Shown here piece after piece: positions 49,732-60,387 of a stretch of DNA of 64,000 nucleotides (positions within the stretch are counted from its first letter, which is position 1; every line of letters begins with the position of its first letter). The translations under genes were made by a program, and so were the position numbers. The notes below the pieces were generated by a model. The model was not told where the DNA came from. It saw only the letters and a list, made by a program, of their open reading frames with translations, and did not search any database. The stretch is from Archangium lansingense (lineage in GTDB: Bacteria; Myxococcota; Myxococcia; Myxococcales; Myxococcaceae): contig NZ_JAPNKA010000001.1 of NCBI RefSeq assembly GCF_026626635.1, forward strand, positions 5,332,001-5,396,000, read 5' to 3'.

Positions 49732-51894
49732 ATGGCCAACCCAGGGGCCCCAGCAGACGCGGGGGTCGACTTCGACCGCGGACGTCGCATCGGCAAGTAC
49801 GAGATCGTCACCCGTCTGTCCGTGGGCGGCATGGCCGAGCTGTTCCTTGCCTTCACCGCCGGGCCCGGTGGGTTCCGCAAGTTCGTCGCGCTGAAGCAGA
49901 TCCTCCCGGACGTCCAGAAGGACGAGCACTTCGTCCAGATGTTCCTGGACGAGGCGCGCATCACCGCCGCCCTCGCGCACGCCAACATCGGCCAGGTCTT
50001 CGATCTCGGCGAGGAGGATGACGAGCTGTACCTGGCCATGGAGTTCATCGCCGGGCAGAACCTCGAGCAGATCCTCCAGTCCTCGAACAAACAGCAGCGC
50101 CCGCTGCCCCTGGGCTTCGCGGCCCGCGCCGTGAGGGATGCGTGTCTCGGGCTCCACTACGCGCACCACTTCACCGACCCCTCGGGCAAGCCCCGGCCGG
50201 TGGTGCACCGCGACGTGTCGCCCAAGAACGTGATGGTCACCTTCGAAGGCCACGTGAAGGTGATCGACTTCGGCATCGCCAAGGCGAAGGGCCGGCTCGG
50301 CCGCACCCAGGTGGGCATGGTGAAGGGCACCACCGGCTACATGTCCCCCGAGCAGGTGCAGGGCTTCGATCAGCTCGACGGCCGGAGCGACCTCTTCTGC
50401 GCCGGCATCATCCTGCACGAGCTGCTGTGCGGACGCCGGCTGTTCTCCGGCGCCCACGAGGGCGCGGTGATGCTGAAGATCGCCGCGGCGGAGGTGCCCT
50501 CGCCCTCGAGCCTCAACCCGCGCGTCCCCGAGGCGCTCTCCCAGGTGGTGATGCGCGCGTTGGCGCGAGAGCCCGAGCGCCGCTTCGCCTCGGGCCGGGA
50601 GATGGCCCGCGCCATCGAGGCCGCGTGTGGGCCGGAGCTCTTCCACGAGGAGCAGATGGCCGCGGTCATGCGCCAGCTCTTCGAGGAGAAGCTCCAGAAG
50701 ACGCGTGCGCTGTTGGAGAGCGCCAACGCTCCTCAGGGGGCGACTGGGGCAGGAAAGGCCGGAGTGCCGCTCGGTGGAGCCGACAAGGACGACCCCACGG
50801 AGCGGGTGCGTCGGCCCGCCACTCCTGTTTCGGGTGGAGCGCCGCGTGGAGTGAAGTCGCCCTCGGGGCATGTCGCTCCCGTGGCGGCTCCCCCCGCGAA
50901 GACCCCCCCTCCACGCAGGGCCGCTCCCGTGGCCGCTCCCGCGCGGGCACCGGCTCGGGGAGGGTACTCCCGCCCCGTGGCCGCTGAGCCGGAGGAGCTC
51001 GAGGAGGAGGATCCGCTCGAGAAGACGCAGCCGGTTCGCCGGGCTCCGGGAGGATTCCGGCCCACCAGAATCCCGGCTGAGACTCCGGACGAGCTCGACG
51101 GGACCGAGGAGCGCGAGGCAATCGTGCAGTCTGCGTCGCCGCGCGCTCAGCTCTCCCCAGCGGCGCTGGCGGAGCTGGAGAAGCCGCGAAGGAACTGGGG
51201 CGGGTGGCTCTTCCTGCTGCTCCTGCTCGCGGCCGTCGGCGGCGCCATCTTCCACCCGCCGACGCGGGCCATGCTGACCCCCCTGTATGCCACCGCACTC
51301 GAGCTCCTGAAGGGGGAGGAGCTGCCTCACGGGCCACCTCCGGCGGAGCCAGTGCCACTGCCCCAGACCCCCGAGCAGGCGGCAGGGCAGGGGAGCCAGG
51401 CGCAGGAGCCCACACCGCAGCCTGAGCAGGAGCAGGAGCAGGAGCAGGAGACGGTGGCCCAGGCTGCGCCAGAGTCCACCCCAGAGCCCCCCAAGTCCGA
51501 ACCCAAGCGGACGCGAAAGCTGGCCACCCCGGCCAAGGCCACCCCCGAGCCGGAGCCTCGGACGAAGCCCGCCGCCCCGGTGAAGACGGCCGCCGCCGAG
51601 CCTCCGGCGGACGGTGAGCCCGTGGTGATCGACACGCGCACCGCCAAGGGGGCGGCGAGGGCGGAGCTCGGCTGGCTCACGCTCACCACCATTCCTCGCG
51701 CCGCGGTGTTCGATGGGGACAATCAGCTCGGCACCACCCCGCTGCGCAAGGTGCCGCTGCCCGTGGACACCTACCGGCTGTTGGTGATCGACCCGGACGG
51801 CGTTGACCGGATGCTCTCCGTTCCCATCAAGCCAGGTCAGGTGACGGACATCACGGTGCGGCTCTCCGATCTCCCCACGTGGGAAGCGCACTAA
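49732..51894 (+). CDS. Membrane Ser/Thr protein kinase with C-terminal PEGA domain
   Basis: The product is 720 residues. Residues 20-290 are a Hanks-type kinase domain with a glycine-rich loop (LSVGGMAELFLA), the Lys in VALKQIL, catalytic loop VVHRDVSPKNVM, DFG in VIDFGIAKAKG and SPEQ. The canonical HRDxKP Lys is Ser here (HRDVSP), as in many myxobacterial kinases. A 200-residue Pro/Ala-rich region, one membrane helix (WGGWLFLLLLLAAVGGAIF, about 485-503), a periplasmic linker with an EQ hexanucleotide repeat, and a PEGA domain (about 640-715) follow. It senses an unknown signal through the periplasm. Confidence 0.9.
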   Translation: MANPGAPADAGVDFDRGRRIGKYEIVTRLSVGGMAELFLAFTAGPGGFRKFVALKQILPDVQKDEHFVQMFLDEARITAALAHANIGQVFDLGEEDDELYLAMEFIAGQNLEQILQSSNKQQRPLPLGFAARAVRDACLGLHYAHHFTDPSGKPRPVVHRDVSPKNVMVTFEGHVKVIDFGIAKAKGRLGRTQVGMVKGTTGYMSPEQVQGFDQLDGRSDLFCAGIILHELLCGRRLFSGAHEGAVMLKIAAAEVPSPSSLNPRVPEALSQVVMRALAREPERRFASGREMARAIEAACGPELFHEEQMAAVMRQLFEEKLQKTRALLESANAPQGATGAGKAGVPLGGADKDDPTERVRRPATPVSGGAPRGVKSPSGHVAPVAAPPAKTPPPRRAAPVAAPARAPARGGYSRPVAAEPEELEEEDPLEKTQPVRRAPGGFRPTRIPAETPDELDGTEEREAIVQSASPRAQLSPAALAELEKPRRNWGGWLFLLLLLAAVGGAIFHPPTRAMLTPLYATALELLKGEELPHGPPPAEPVPLPQTPEQAAGQGSQAQEPTPQPEQEQEQEQETVAQAAPESTPEPPKSEPKRTRKLATPAKATPEPEPRTKPAAPVKTAAAEPPADGEPVVIDTRTAKGAARAELGWLTLTTIPRAAVFDGDNQLGTTPLRKVPLPVDTYRLLVIDPDGVDRMLSVPIKPGQVTDITVRLSDLPTWEAH
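51424..51450 (+). repeat. GAGCAG hexanucleotide repeat within the kinase gene
   Basis: GAGCAG is repeated four and a half times and encodes alternating Glu-Gln in the periplasmic linker. A change in unit number would keep the frame and alter linker length. Confidence 0.85.
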
Positions 51895-51909
51895 GCGTTT
51901 CGGCTGTCC

Positions 51910-51938
51910 TTGACGCTCCTGGACCCCATCACTAGGGT
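51910..51938 (+). promoter_or_regulatory. Candidate promoter of glyQS
   Basis: TTGACG at 51910-51915 and TAGGGT at 51933-51938 lie 17 bases apart. The glyQ ATG (51949) is 10 bases after the -10, so the leader would be under about 6 bases. Confidence 0.55.
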
Positions 51939-51948
51939 CCGCGGCGCC

Positions 51949-52918
<970 letters not shown>

Positions 52919-52929
<11 letters not shown>

Positions 52930-55018
52930 TCTGCTGCTGGAGATCGGCGCCGAGGAGCTCCCCGCGTCGTTCATCGTCCCGGCGCTCGAGGACCTCAAGC
53001 GCATCATCACCGAGCGCGCGGCCGAGGCGCGGCTGAAGCATGGCGAGGTGCGCACCTACGGCACGCCGCGGCGGTTGGCGGTGTGGGTGAAGGACGTGAC
53101 GGAGCGGGGTGAGGACATCACCCGCGAGGTGCTCGGCCCGAGCGCGAAGGCGGCCTTCGACAAGGACGGCAAGCCCACCAAGGCGGCGGAGAAGTTCGCC
53201 GAGAGCCAGAAGCTCTCCGTGGACGCGCTGCTGCGCGTGCAGACGCCCAAGGGCGAGTACCTGGGCGCGAAGGTGGAGGAGAAGGGCCGCCCGGCGGCGG
53301 ACATCCTCAAGGACGTGCTCCACACCGCGGTGCACGGCATCAACTTCCGCAAGACGATGCGCTGGGGTGACGTGGACCAGGCCTTCGCGCGGCCCGTGCA
53401 GTGGGTGATTGCGCTGCTGGGCGGCGAGGTGTTGCCGGTGGTGCTCGGTGACGTGAAGAGCGGCCGCACCACCTACGGCCACCGTTTCTTGTCGCCCGCG
53501 GCCATCGAGATCTCCAAGCCCTCGGACTACGAAGCGGCCCTGGAGAAGGCGAACGTGGTGCCGGACATCTCCAAGCGGCGCGCCCAGCTCCTGGAGAAGG
53601 TGCGCGCGGCGGCGCAGCAGGCCGGTGGCAAGCTCATGGAGGACGAGTCCCTGGTGGACCAGGTGACCAACCTCGTGGAGCTGCCCAACCCCGTGGTGGG
53701 CTCCTTCGAGGAGCGGCACCTGGAGCTGCCCCCCGAGGTGCTGGTGCAGGAGATGAAGAGCCACCAGCGCTACTTCTCCGTGGTGGACGGCAACGGCAAG
53801 CTGCTGCCGCGCTTCATCGCCGTGTCCAACACGCCGGTGCGCGATGTGAAGCTCTCCCTGCGCGGTTATGAGCGCGTGCTGCGCGCCCGCCTCGCCGACG
53901 GCCGCTTCTTTTTCGACGAGGATCGCAAGACGCCGCTGGAGACCCGGACGGAGAAGCTCGGGCGCGTGGTGTGGCAGGGCCAGCTCGGCAGCTACGCGGA
54001 GAAGGTGGAGCGCTTCCGCTCCCTGGCGGTGAAGCTGGCCGGGTGGACGGGTCATGGTGGCCTGCAGTCCACCATCGAGCGCGCTTCCACTCTGGCCAAG
54101 GCGGACCTCGTCACCGGCATGGTGGGTGAGTTCCCCGAGCTCCAGGGCGTCATGGGCCGTGAGTACGCCCGCGCGGGAGGCGAGCCGGAGGCCGTGGCCC
54201 TGGCCATCTTCGAGCACTACCTGCCTCGCACCGCCGAGGACTCGCTGCCTACGCAGGACGCGGGTGCCCTCATCGGCCTGGCGGACCGGCTGGACTCACT
54301 GTGCGGCATCTTCGCCATCGGCAAGGGCCCCAGCGGCGCGGCGGACCCGTTCGCCCTGCGGCGCGCGTGCCTGTCCGTCATCCGAATCGTCCTGGGCCGC
54401 GGCTACCGCTTCTCCCTCTCCCAGGCGGTGGACTCGGCGCTGGAGCAGCTCGGCCCGAAGATCGCCAATGTCAAGCGCAAGGCCGGTGAGCCCGCGCCTC
54501 GCGAGCAGGTGCTCGAGTTCTTCCGCGGCCGCCTCAAGGCGCTGTGGATGGAGCAGTACCGCACCGACGTGGTGGAGGCGGTGCTGTCCGCCGGCTACGA
54601 CGACCTGGTGGCCGCCCACAAGCGGTTGCAGGCGCTCGCCAGCATCGTGGGTCAGGCGGACTTCGCCCCCCTTGCGGCCGCCTTCAAGCGCGTGGTCAAC
54701 ATCGTCGAGAAGCAGGGCAAGGACGTGTCCCGCGGCGGGGTTGACTCCAACCGCCTCGCCGACGACGCTGAGCGCCAGCTCCACTCGGCCTACGTCCAGG
54801 CGCGCACCCGCGTGGCCGAGCAGGTCAAGTCCGATGACTTCTCCGGCGCTCTCAAGGAGATCACCGGCCTCAAGCCCACCGTGGACACCTTCTTCGACAA
54901 GGTCATGGTGATGGCCGAGGACAAGGACCTGCGCGAGAACCGCATCCGCCTCCTCGTGGAGATTGGCACCCTGTTCAACCAGGTGGCCGACTTCTCGAAG
55001 ATCCAGGCCGAGGTGTGA
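52919..55018 (+). CDS. glyS: Glycine--tRNA ligase beta subunit
   Basis: The product is 699 residues, the usual length. Start GTG at 52919, with GGAGGTGG upstream inside glyQ. Opening LLLEIGAEELPASFIVPALE, then RRLAVWVKDV, KTMRWGD, SHQRYFSVVDGNGKLLPRF, EGRASTLAKADLVTGMVGEF-like region (IERASTLAKADLVTGMVGEF) and C-terminal FFDKVMVMAEDKDLRENRIR. It binds and positions tRNA-Gly. Coupled to glyQ by overlap. Confidence 0.96.
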
Positions 55019-55092
55019 CGTCGGTTGGAGGGCAGACGGCCTCCTTGGGGGGGGGCGTATGGCAGGTAGGGAATAGCCGGGGACCTTTGTAG

Positions 55093-55121
55093 TTGCCCGG
55101 CGTTGGGGCGGTTCCTACACT
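55093..55121 (+). promoter_or_regulatory. Candidate promoter of the lipoprotein pair
   Basis: TTGCCC at 55093-55098 and TACACT at 55116-55121 are 17 bases apart; the ATG follows 13 bases after the -10. Confidence 0.45.
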
Positions 55122-55134
55122 CCGCCCCCCTTAC

Positions 55135-56592
55135 ATGCGCCCCCTTCTTCTCAGTCTCGCGCTCCTCTTCACCGCGTGCACCCAAACGGATGAGCGGCTC
55201 CCGCCCTCGGATCGTTTCGTGTACCCGAGCGGCATTGCCTACCGCCCGGGCTCGGTGAGCGGTAACACCAACGGCGTCCTCTACGTGTCGAGCGCCAACT
55301 TCGATCGGTGCTTCGACTGGGGCTCCGTGATGGCCGTCGACCTGGATCGGGTGGCGGGCTCCAGCGGCGAGGCCCTGTTGCCTCTCGGCTCGTACACGGA
55401 CCCTACTGCCGCGCCGGCGGAGCTCGGGCAGCTCCACATCGCCCCCGAGTCGCGCCGCTACATCCAGAGCTTCGCGGGGGAGATGGCGCTCTGGGAGCCG
55501 GCGGGTGCCTCGCCCCGGCTCTTCATCCCCGCTCGCGCGGACGGCAACTACCTCCACTACATCGACATCCCGGCGCCGACGCAGCTGTCCTGCGTGGGCA
55601 ATGCCGACGCGGACAACTGCATCCAAGGCGCGTTGTCACTCACCACGGGGATTTCGGGGCAGCAGGATGGTCTGCCGCGTGCGGAGGCGCCCTTTAGCGT
55701 CTTTGTCGATACCTTCGGCATCCCCAACAACGCCGACAAGACGGGGGCGCGGCTCTGGGTGACGCACCTGAACCCCGCGGACTCGCCCGAGCTGTCGCGG
55801 CTGAACTACGAGACGTACGCGGTGGACTTGTCCGCTGCCACACCCGGCGTCTCGAGCTCGGACTTCCACCCCCTGTCCCTTTCCGGTTTCCCCGAGGGCG
55901 GCGCCAGCTCGGTGGTCGCCGACGAGCGGTACGTGTTCGTCACGGGCCGGCTCAACGGCAATCGTATCTCGGACACCTCGCTGTCCCGGCGCTTCCTGGT
56001 GCGCGTGCTGGACAAGCAGAATCTGAGCAACAACCTGCTCATCGAGCCCGGGCTGGACCTGGCTTTCTCCGCCTCGGAGGCCCGAGGGCTCGCGCTTACT
56101 CCGCCGGTGGCCTCGCAGCCCCGGCGGCTGTACGTGGCCGTGCGTGATCCGGACTCGCTGCTCATCGTCGACGTGAAGGGCATTGAGAAGGAGTCGGCCT
56201 CTCCCAGCCTCACCGTGGTAGGCGCTGTGCCCCTGCCGGGCGGTCCCACCCAGGTGACGCTGGTGTCTCGCGGGGCGTCCCGCAGTGCGCTGGTGCTGGT
56301 GTCCTGCAGCGATGCCGGGGTGGTGGCCATCTATGACCCGGACGTGGGTCAGGTCGTGGCGCAGGTGTCGGTGGGCCAGCAGAGCGGTACGCAGTCTTCT
56401 CAGCCCTTCGGGCTTGCCTTTCAGCAAGCGGGCAATGCGGCGCGTATCTTCGCCAGCAACTTCGGTGACGGGCGTGTCTCGGTCATCGACATCGCGGATC
56501 TCAACAACCCGCAGCTGGCCCGGTTGGTGGCCTGGCTCGGTGTCCGGCAGGACGTGGGCCAGTCCGCTCAGTGCCAGGAGGAGCAGCTGTGA
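55135..56592 (+). CDS. Lipoprotein with predicted beta-propeller (first of an overlapping pair)
   Basis: The product is 485 residues. The lipobox is LLFTAC at about residue 15. The body is beta-rich with propeller-like strands: GVLYVSSANFDRCFDWGSVM, RRLYVAVRDPDSLLIVDV, ALVLVSCSDAGVVAIYDPDV and RIFASNFGDGRVSVIDIADL, as in YncE-like or 40-residue beta-propeller repeats. No catalytic residues are seen. It overlaps the next lipoprotein gene by GTGA, and both lie upstream of the Tad-like locus. Confidence 0.85.
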   Translation: MRPLLLSLALLFTACTQTDERLPPSDRFVYPSGIAYRPGSVSGNTNGVLYVSSANFDRCFDWGSVMAVDLDRVAGSSGEALLPLGSYTDPTAAPAELGQLHIAPESRRYIQSFAGEMALWEPAGASPRLFIPARADGNYLHYIDIPAPTQLSCVGNADADNCIQGALSLTTGISGQQDGLPRAEAPFSVFVDTFGIPNNADKTGARLWVTHLNPADSPELSRLNYETYAVDLSAATPGVSSSDFHPLSLSGFPEGGASSVVADERYVFVTGRLNGNRISDTSLSRRFLVRVLDKQNLSNNLLIEPGLDLAFSASEARGLALTPPVASQPRRLYVAVRDPDSLLIVDVKGIEKESASPSLTVVGAVPLPGGPTQVTLVSRGASRSALVLVSCSDAGVVAIYDPDVGQVVAQVSVGQQSGTQSSQPFGLAFQQAGNAARIFASNFGDGRVSVIDIADLNNPQLARLVAWLGVRQDVGQSAQCQEEQL

Positions 56593-58748
56593 AGCGCTTG
56601 ATCGTTTCGTTGATGGTGGTGGCCGGGGCGCTGCTGTCCGCTTGCACCGAGGAGGAGGAGTTTCGCCAGACTGTGGGCCTGGCGGGTCCATACGACGTGG
56701 CCCTGGTGCAGCAGGACGAGGGCGTGCCGGAGCTGCTGTTCGTCACCTCGACGGACACCAACGAGCTGCGCGTGCTCGAGCTCGCGAAGGAGCAGGTGGA
56801 TCGGCGGTTCGTCCGAGCTCCCAACCCGCTCCAATCGCTCGCCATCCCCGTGCTGCCCCGGCCTCAGTCGCTCACGCGGGACGTGCGCTACGACGAGAAT
56901 GGCCAGGAGCGGACCGGCCGCCTCGTGTTTGCCCGCAGCAGCGGCTCGACGGAGATCTCCGTCGTGGCCGCCGACCATAAGGAGCTGCGCGAGGTGCGTC
57001 GGCTGCGGACCCCCCGGATGACGGGGACCTCGGTGGGTCCCGTGACGGCCTTCGCGGCCCTGGCGCCCGAGCAGGTCGGCGGCCAGACCCGGCTCTACTT
57101 CGCTACCCAAGAGACCACCGGAGCCCGGCTGTGGCTGGCGCTGCTGCCGGACCGGGAGCGCCTGTTGGCGGAAGTGGACGCGGAAGAGGACGCGAGGACC
57201 CCAGTGGAGGTGCTACCGCTGGAGGGCCTCGTGCTGCCCGAAAACGTGGCCGTGAACTCCCTGCTCGTGCTGCCCAGCCCCGTCGGGCAGGACCACCCCG
57301 GCGTGCTCGCCGTGGCCACACGTGGCACGGGCGGCACCGTGTACCGGGTGGACCTGGGGTCGAAGGTGGTTCAGACGCTGAACTTCGGCGGCGCGCAGGT
57401 GCTCTATCTCGCCACCCACGGGCGGACTCAGTACGACGTGGTGGTGCAGACCTCCAAGGCCCCGAAGACGCGGGTGACGGAGTCCCGGACGCTGGAGGCG
57501 GGCGCGCGCATCTTCGGCGTCCTCGATCCGTCCAACTGCAGCGTCCTGCTCCAGTGCACCGGCGTGCTGGCCGTGGACGTGGCCACGGGCCAGGTGGCCA
57601 AGGACCGCACCGCCTTGGATGCGAACGACAACCTCGTGAGCCTCTACGACATGATGTCCCTCACCTCGGGTGCCGGGCTGCCCACGGGCTTGTCGGTGGT
57701 CACGGACAGAAACCTCGTGGTTCAGTCTGGCGAGCCCATGAACGTGTTCGACCCGGACCCCGCCAATGCCGACCGTCGGCGCGGCCCCACACTCCCCGTG
57801 CTGGGCATCGTGCCCCTCTCCAACGGGACCATTCTGTTCTTCGACGCGCTGAACCTGATCCACCTCAACGTCAAGGCCATTTGGACCGCGGAGCAGACGA
57901 AGAACACGCCCACGGCCACCACTGTGCTCGCCAACGCTCAGGGCACCACCCTGGACGAAAATACCCGGGATGAGATCACGTTCTCGGGGACTTTTGGCGT
58001 CACCCGTGACCAGACGTACGTGCTGACGTACCAGGGCATCCTGCCCGAGATGTCGTCCGTGGCGCGCGCGGCCGACGACTCTTTCAAGGTCCCCTTCGAG
58101 CCGCAGCCAGGTCTGGGGCAGGTGGTGCAACCGGGGGACATCATCGTCCTGTTGTCAGCGGAAACGGGCGGGCAGGTGTGCGCCACGGACGTGACGGTGC
58201 TCGCCGTGCAGCCGCGTGACGCCGATAACAAGGTCACCCTGGTGCCCTCGGGCAACCTTCCGCCGGCCTGCGCCGACTATGACTACTTCCAGGTCCGGGC
58301 CGGGGGCGCCCAATCGTTGGTCGTCTCCAGCTCCAGCGAGGGCTACGTCGCGCGCCTGGGCGCGGGCGGCGAGGTCTCGCGCACCGGGCCGTACTTCTTC
58401 CACCCCCCGGGCTACGCGGGGCTGAGTGAGGACGTGGCGGTGCGCCTCAAGGTGGAGCGCCAGAACCTGGATGATGGAGACCCGGGCCGGGGTTTCGTCG
58501 ACCTGGCTCGAGGGGACCGCTACGTGGTGACCATCGACTCCCACTTCCTCTCGTACATCATCTCGGTGGACACCTCCGTCGGGGATCTCTTCTTCTTCCG
58601 GCTACCGGGACCCGTGGTGCAGGCGACCGTGGACAATGACGACTTTGCCTACATCGTCTATCCCTCGGCCAACGGCGTCCTCGAGGTGGACCTCTCGAGC
58701 ATCACTGCGGGTGTGCTCAATAGCCGCGGCCTGTTCCCGTACCTGTGA
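56589..58748 (+). CDS. Lipoprotein with predicted beta-propeller (second of an overlapping pair)
   Basis: The product is 719 residues, starting at GTG 56589, with GAGGAG upstream inside the previous gene. The lipobox ALLSAC is close to consensus. The body has many beta segments (GPYDVALVQQDEGVPELLFV, RLVFARSSGSTEISVVAADH, GVLAVATRGTGGTVYRVDLG) and a central insert of about 130 residues that starts near residue 440. The last segment, DDFAYIVYPSANGVLEVDLS, returns to the propeller pattern. The GTGA overlap with the first lipoprotein makes a shared complex likely. Function is unknown. Confidence 0.85.
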   Translation: MKRLIVSLMVVAGALLSACTEEEEFRQTVGLAGPYDVALVQQDEGVPELLFVTSTDTNELRVLELAKEQVDRRFVRAPNPLQSLAIPVLPRPQSLTRDVRYDENGQERTGRLVFARSSGSTEISVVAADHKELREVRRLRTPRMTGTSVGPVTAFAALAPEQVGGQTRLYFATQETTGARLWLALLPDRERLLAEVDAEEDARTPVEVLPLEGLVLPENVAVNSLLVLPSPVGQDHPGVLAVATRGTGGTVYRVDLGSKVVQTLNFGGAQVLYLATHGRTQYDVVVQTSKAPKTRVTESRTLEAGARIFGVLDPSNCSVLLQCTGVLAVDVATGQVAKDRTALDANDNLVSLYDMMSLTSGAGLPTGLSVVTDRNLVVQSGEPMNVFDPDPANADRRRGPTLPVLGIVPLSNGTILFFDALNLIHLNVKAIWTAEQTKNTPTATTVLANAQGTTLDENTRDEITFSGTFGVTRDQTYVLTYQGILPEMSSVARAADDSFKVPFEPQPGLGQVVQPGDIIVLLSAETGGQVCATDVTVLAVQPRDADNKVTLVPSGNLPPACADYDYFQVRAGGAQSLVVSSSSEGYVARLGAGGEVSRTGPYFFHPPGYAGLSEDVAVRLKVERQNLDDGDPGRGFVDLARGDRYVVTIDSHFLSYIISVDTSVGDLFFFRLPGPVVQATVDNDDFAYIVYPSANGVLEVDLSSITAGVLNSRGLFPYL

Positions 58749-58811
58749 GATTTCGCGTCCCTGGGCGGCTCTGTTAGAGTCCGGGGCACCAGGATTAGCG
58801 AGTCAAGATAG

Positions 58812-59711
58812 ATGATCGACCAGAACACCCGCCCCGCCCGCAAGGTCGGCATCGCCGACCATTTGTGGGAGACCTACGAAGACATGGCCCAGCAGATGGG
58901 CTCGGATCGCGACGCGCTCATCAACCAGGCGCTGTTCATGTTCGCGCGCCTCAACGGCTTCATCGAGGTGGCCCGGACGGAGCGCTCCGAGGCGCCTGTG
59001 GCGGCCCCGCGTGTCGCTGCCGCGGTCCCGTCCCCCAGCAAGTCTGCTCCGCCCGTGCTGCAGCCCGTGGCCGGGGGTGCTTCCGCCAAGGCGGCGCCTC
59101 CTCCCCGGGATGACACCCCGCTGCCCGCTCCGGCCCCCCAGCGCTCCTCTGCCCGCGTTGTCGCCGCCGAGGAGCGTCCTCCCGCCAACGCCCTGGACAA
59201 CGACCCCGCCCGCCGCGAGGTCGCCGAGCGCGTCCTGGAGACCGCCGCCGAGCTCGAGCGCCTCATCAAGGGCAAGAGCAACGAGCCCCGCGAGGAGATC
59301 GACGAGCCTCTGCCCGAGGACTCCGACGACTCCGGCATGGACATGGCTCCCGAGGACGAGCCCATGGACCAGGACGAGCCCATGGACCAGGACGAGCCCC
59401 TGGACGACGAGCCCATGGACGAGCCGTCCGGCGCCGCGCTCATCCTCTCCATAGACAACGCCGAGCCTCAGACCATCACCAAGGAGCGCTTCGTCATCGG
59501 CCGCGGCAAGCACTGCGATCTGATGATCAACTCCGGCAAGGTCTCGCGCGAGCATGCCGTCATCGTCCGCCAGGGCGACGAGTTCTTCATCGAGGACCTG
59601 GGCTCCTCCAACGGCACCTGGTTCAACAAGCAGCGCATCAAGCGCCGCAAGGTGGAGGACGGCGACGAGTACTTCATCTGCAGCGAGCGGGTGCGGCTCT
59701 CCTACGCCTGA
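58812..59711 (+). CDS. FHA-domain protein with N-terminal helical domain
   Basis: The product is 299 residues. N-terminal 50 residues (VGIADHLWETYEDMAQQMGS, DRDALINQALFMFARLNGFIE) resemble a ribbon-helix-helix-like or small helical domain. A Pro/Ala-rich region and an acidic repeat (DEPMDQDEPMDQDEPLDDEP) follow. Residues 210-299 are an FHA domain with FVIGRGKHCDLMI, VSREHAVI and LGSSNGTWFNK, the phosphothreonine-binding residues in place. It probably binds a phosphorylated partner, possibly from a Ser/Thr kinase. It lies just upstream of the prepilin peptidase. Confidence 0.9.
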   Translation: MIDQNTRPARKVGIADHLWETYEDMAQQMGSDRDALINQALFMFARLNGFIEVARTERSEAPVAAPRVAAAVPSPSKSAPPVLQPVAGGASAKAAPPPRDDTPLPAPAPQRSSARVVAAEERPPANALDNDPARREVAERVLETAAELERLIKGKSNEPREEIDEPLPEDSDDSGMDMAPEDEPMDQDEPMDQDEPLDDEPMDEPSGAALILSIDNAEPQTITKERFVIGRGKHCDLMINSGKVSREHAVIVRQGDEFFIEDLGSSNGTWFNKQRIKRRKVEDGDEYFICSERVRLSYA

Positions 59712-59750
59712 GCTCTTGCCGCCGTATCAGGGGGATGGGCTGTTGGCCAA

Positions 59751-59780
59751 TTGACGGACAGCGGCCCTCCCTGATTTAGT
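59751..59780 (+). promoter_or_regulatory. Candidate promoter of the Tad-like locus
   Basis: TTGACG at 59751-59756 and TTTAGT at 59775-59780 are 18 bases apart. The start of transcription would fall near 59787, at the foot of the hairpin at 59788-59815. Confidence 0.45.
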
Positions 59781-59787
59781 TCCTGAA

Positions 59788-59815
59788 TCCGCCTCTTTCC
59801 GGATTGAGAGGCGGA
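59788..59815 (+). promoter_or_regulatory. Hairpin covering the ribosome binding site of the prepilin peptidase gene
   Basis: TCCGCCTCT (59788-59796) pairs perfectly with AGAGGCGGA (59807-59815) around a 10-base loop. The right arm contains the only Shine-Dalgarno-like purine run (GAGAGG), 7-15 bases before the ATG at 59822. Folding would hide the ribosome site. Confidence 0.55.
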
Positions 59816-59821
59816 CTGGAC

Positions 59822-60358
59822 ATGACTTCCTCTCACATTGCGCTCTGGACCGTCCTGGGAGTGGCGCTGGTGATTTCGGTGGCCACGGACGTACTGAGCC
59901 GCCGGATCCTGGACGTCGTCACCTACCCATTGATGGCGGTGGCGTTGGGCGTGCGCCTGTGGGCCGAGGGAGTGGGTGGCCTGGAGACGGGGCTGGTGAG
60001 TGGCGTGGTGTCCGGGGCGGGGTTGGCGCTGCTGCTGGTGCCGGCGGCGAGCGGCGGGAAGATGGGGTGGGGGGACGTGAAGTTGATGGCGGGCGTGGGG
60101 GCGGTGCTGGGCTTTCCCACGGTGATGGCGGCAGCGGCCTTCATCTCCCTGGCGGGTGCGCTACAGGCGGTGGTGACGCTGCTGTGGCAGGGCGCCGTCT
60201 GGGAGACGCTGGGCGGCATGGTGCGGCGGTGGGCGATTCGAGTCCGGCTGATGCACGAGGGCGCGGTGAGCGCGCCGCGGCGCCACATCCCGTACGGCGT
60301 GGCGATCGCACTGGGTACTTTCTGGGCCATGTGGTGGCAGCACGACAGACTGGGGTAG
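59822..60358 (+). CDS. cpaA: Prepilin peptidase, CpaA/TadV-like (A24 catalytic domain only)
   Basis: The product is 178 residues with about five membrane helices. The two catalytic Asp of the aspartic prepilin peptidase are visible in VATDVLSRRI and in GWGDVKLMAGVG (the GxGDxK motif). The N-terminal methyltransferase/zinc domain of PilD is missing, as in CpaA/TadV. It would cleave Flp-type or pseudopilin leaders at the inner membrane. It opens a Tad-like gene cluster; 29 bases separate it from the secretin. Confidence 0.9.
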   Translation: MTSSHIALWTVLGVALVISVATDVLSRRILDVVTYPLMAVALGVRLWAEGVGGLETGLVSGVVSGAGLALLLVPAASGGKMGWGDVKLMAGVGAVLGFPTVMAAAAFISLAGALQAVVTLLWQGAVWETLGGMVRRWAIRVRLMHEGAVSAPRRHIPYGVAIALGTFWAMWWQHDRLG

Positions 60359-60387
60359 TTCGGATGCGACGCGAAGGGACTCTCACG

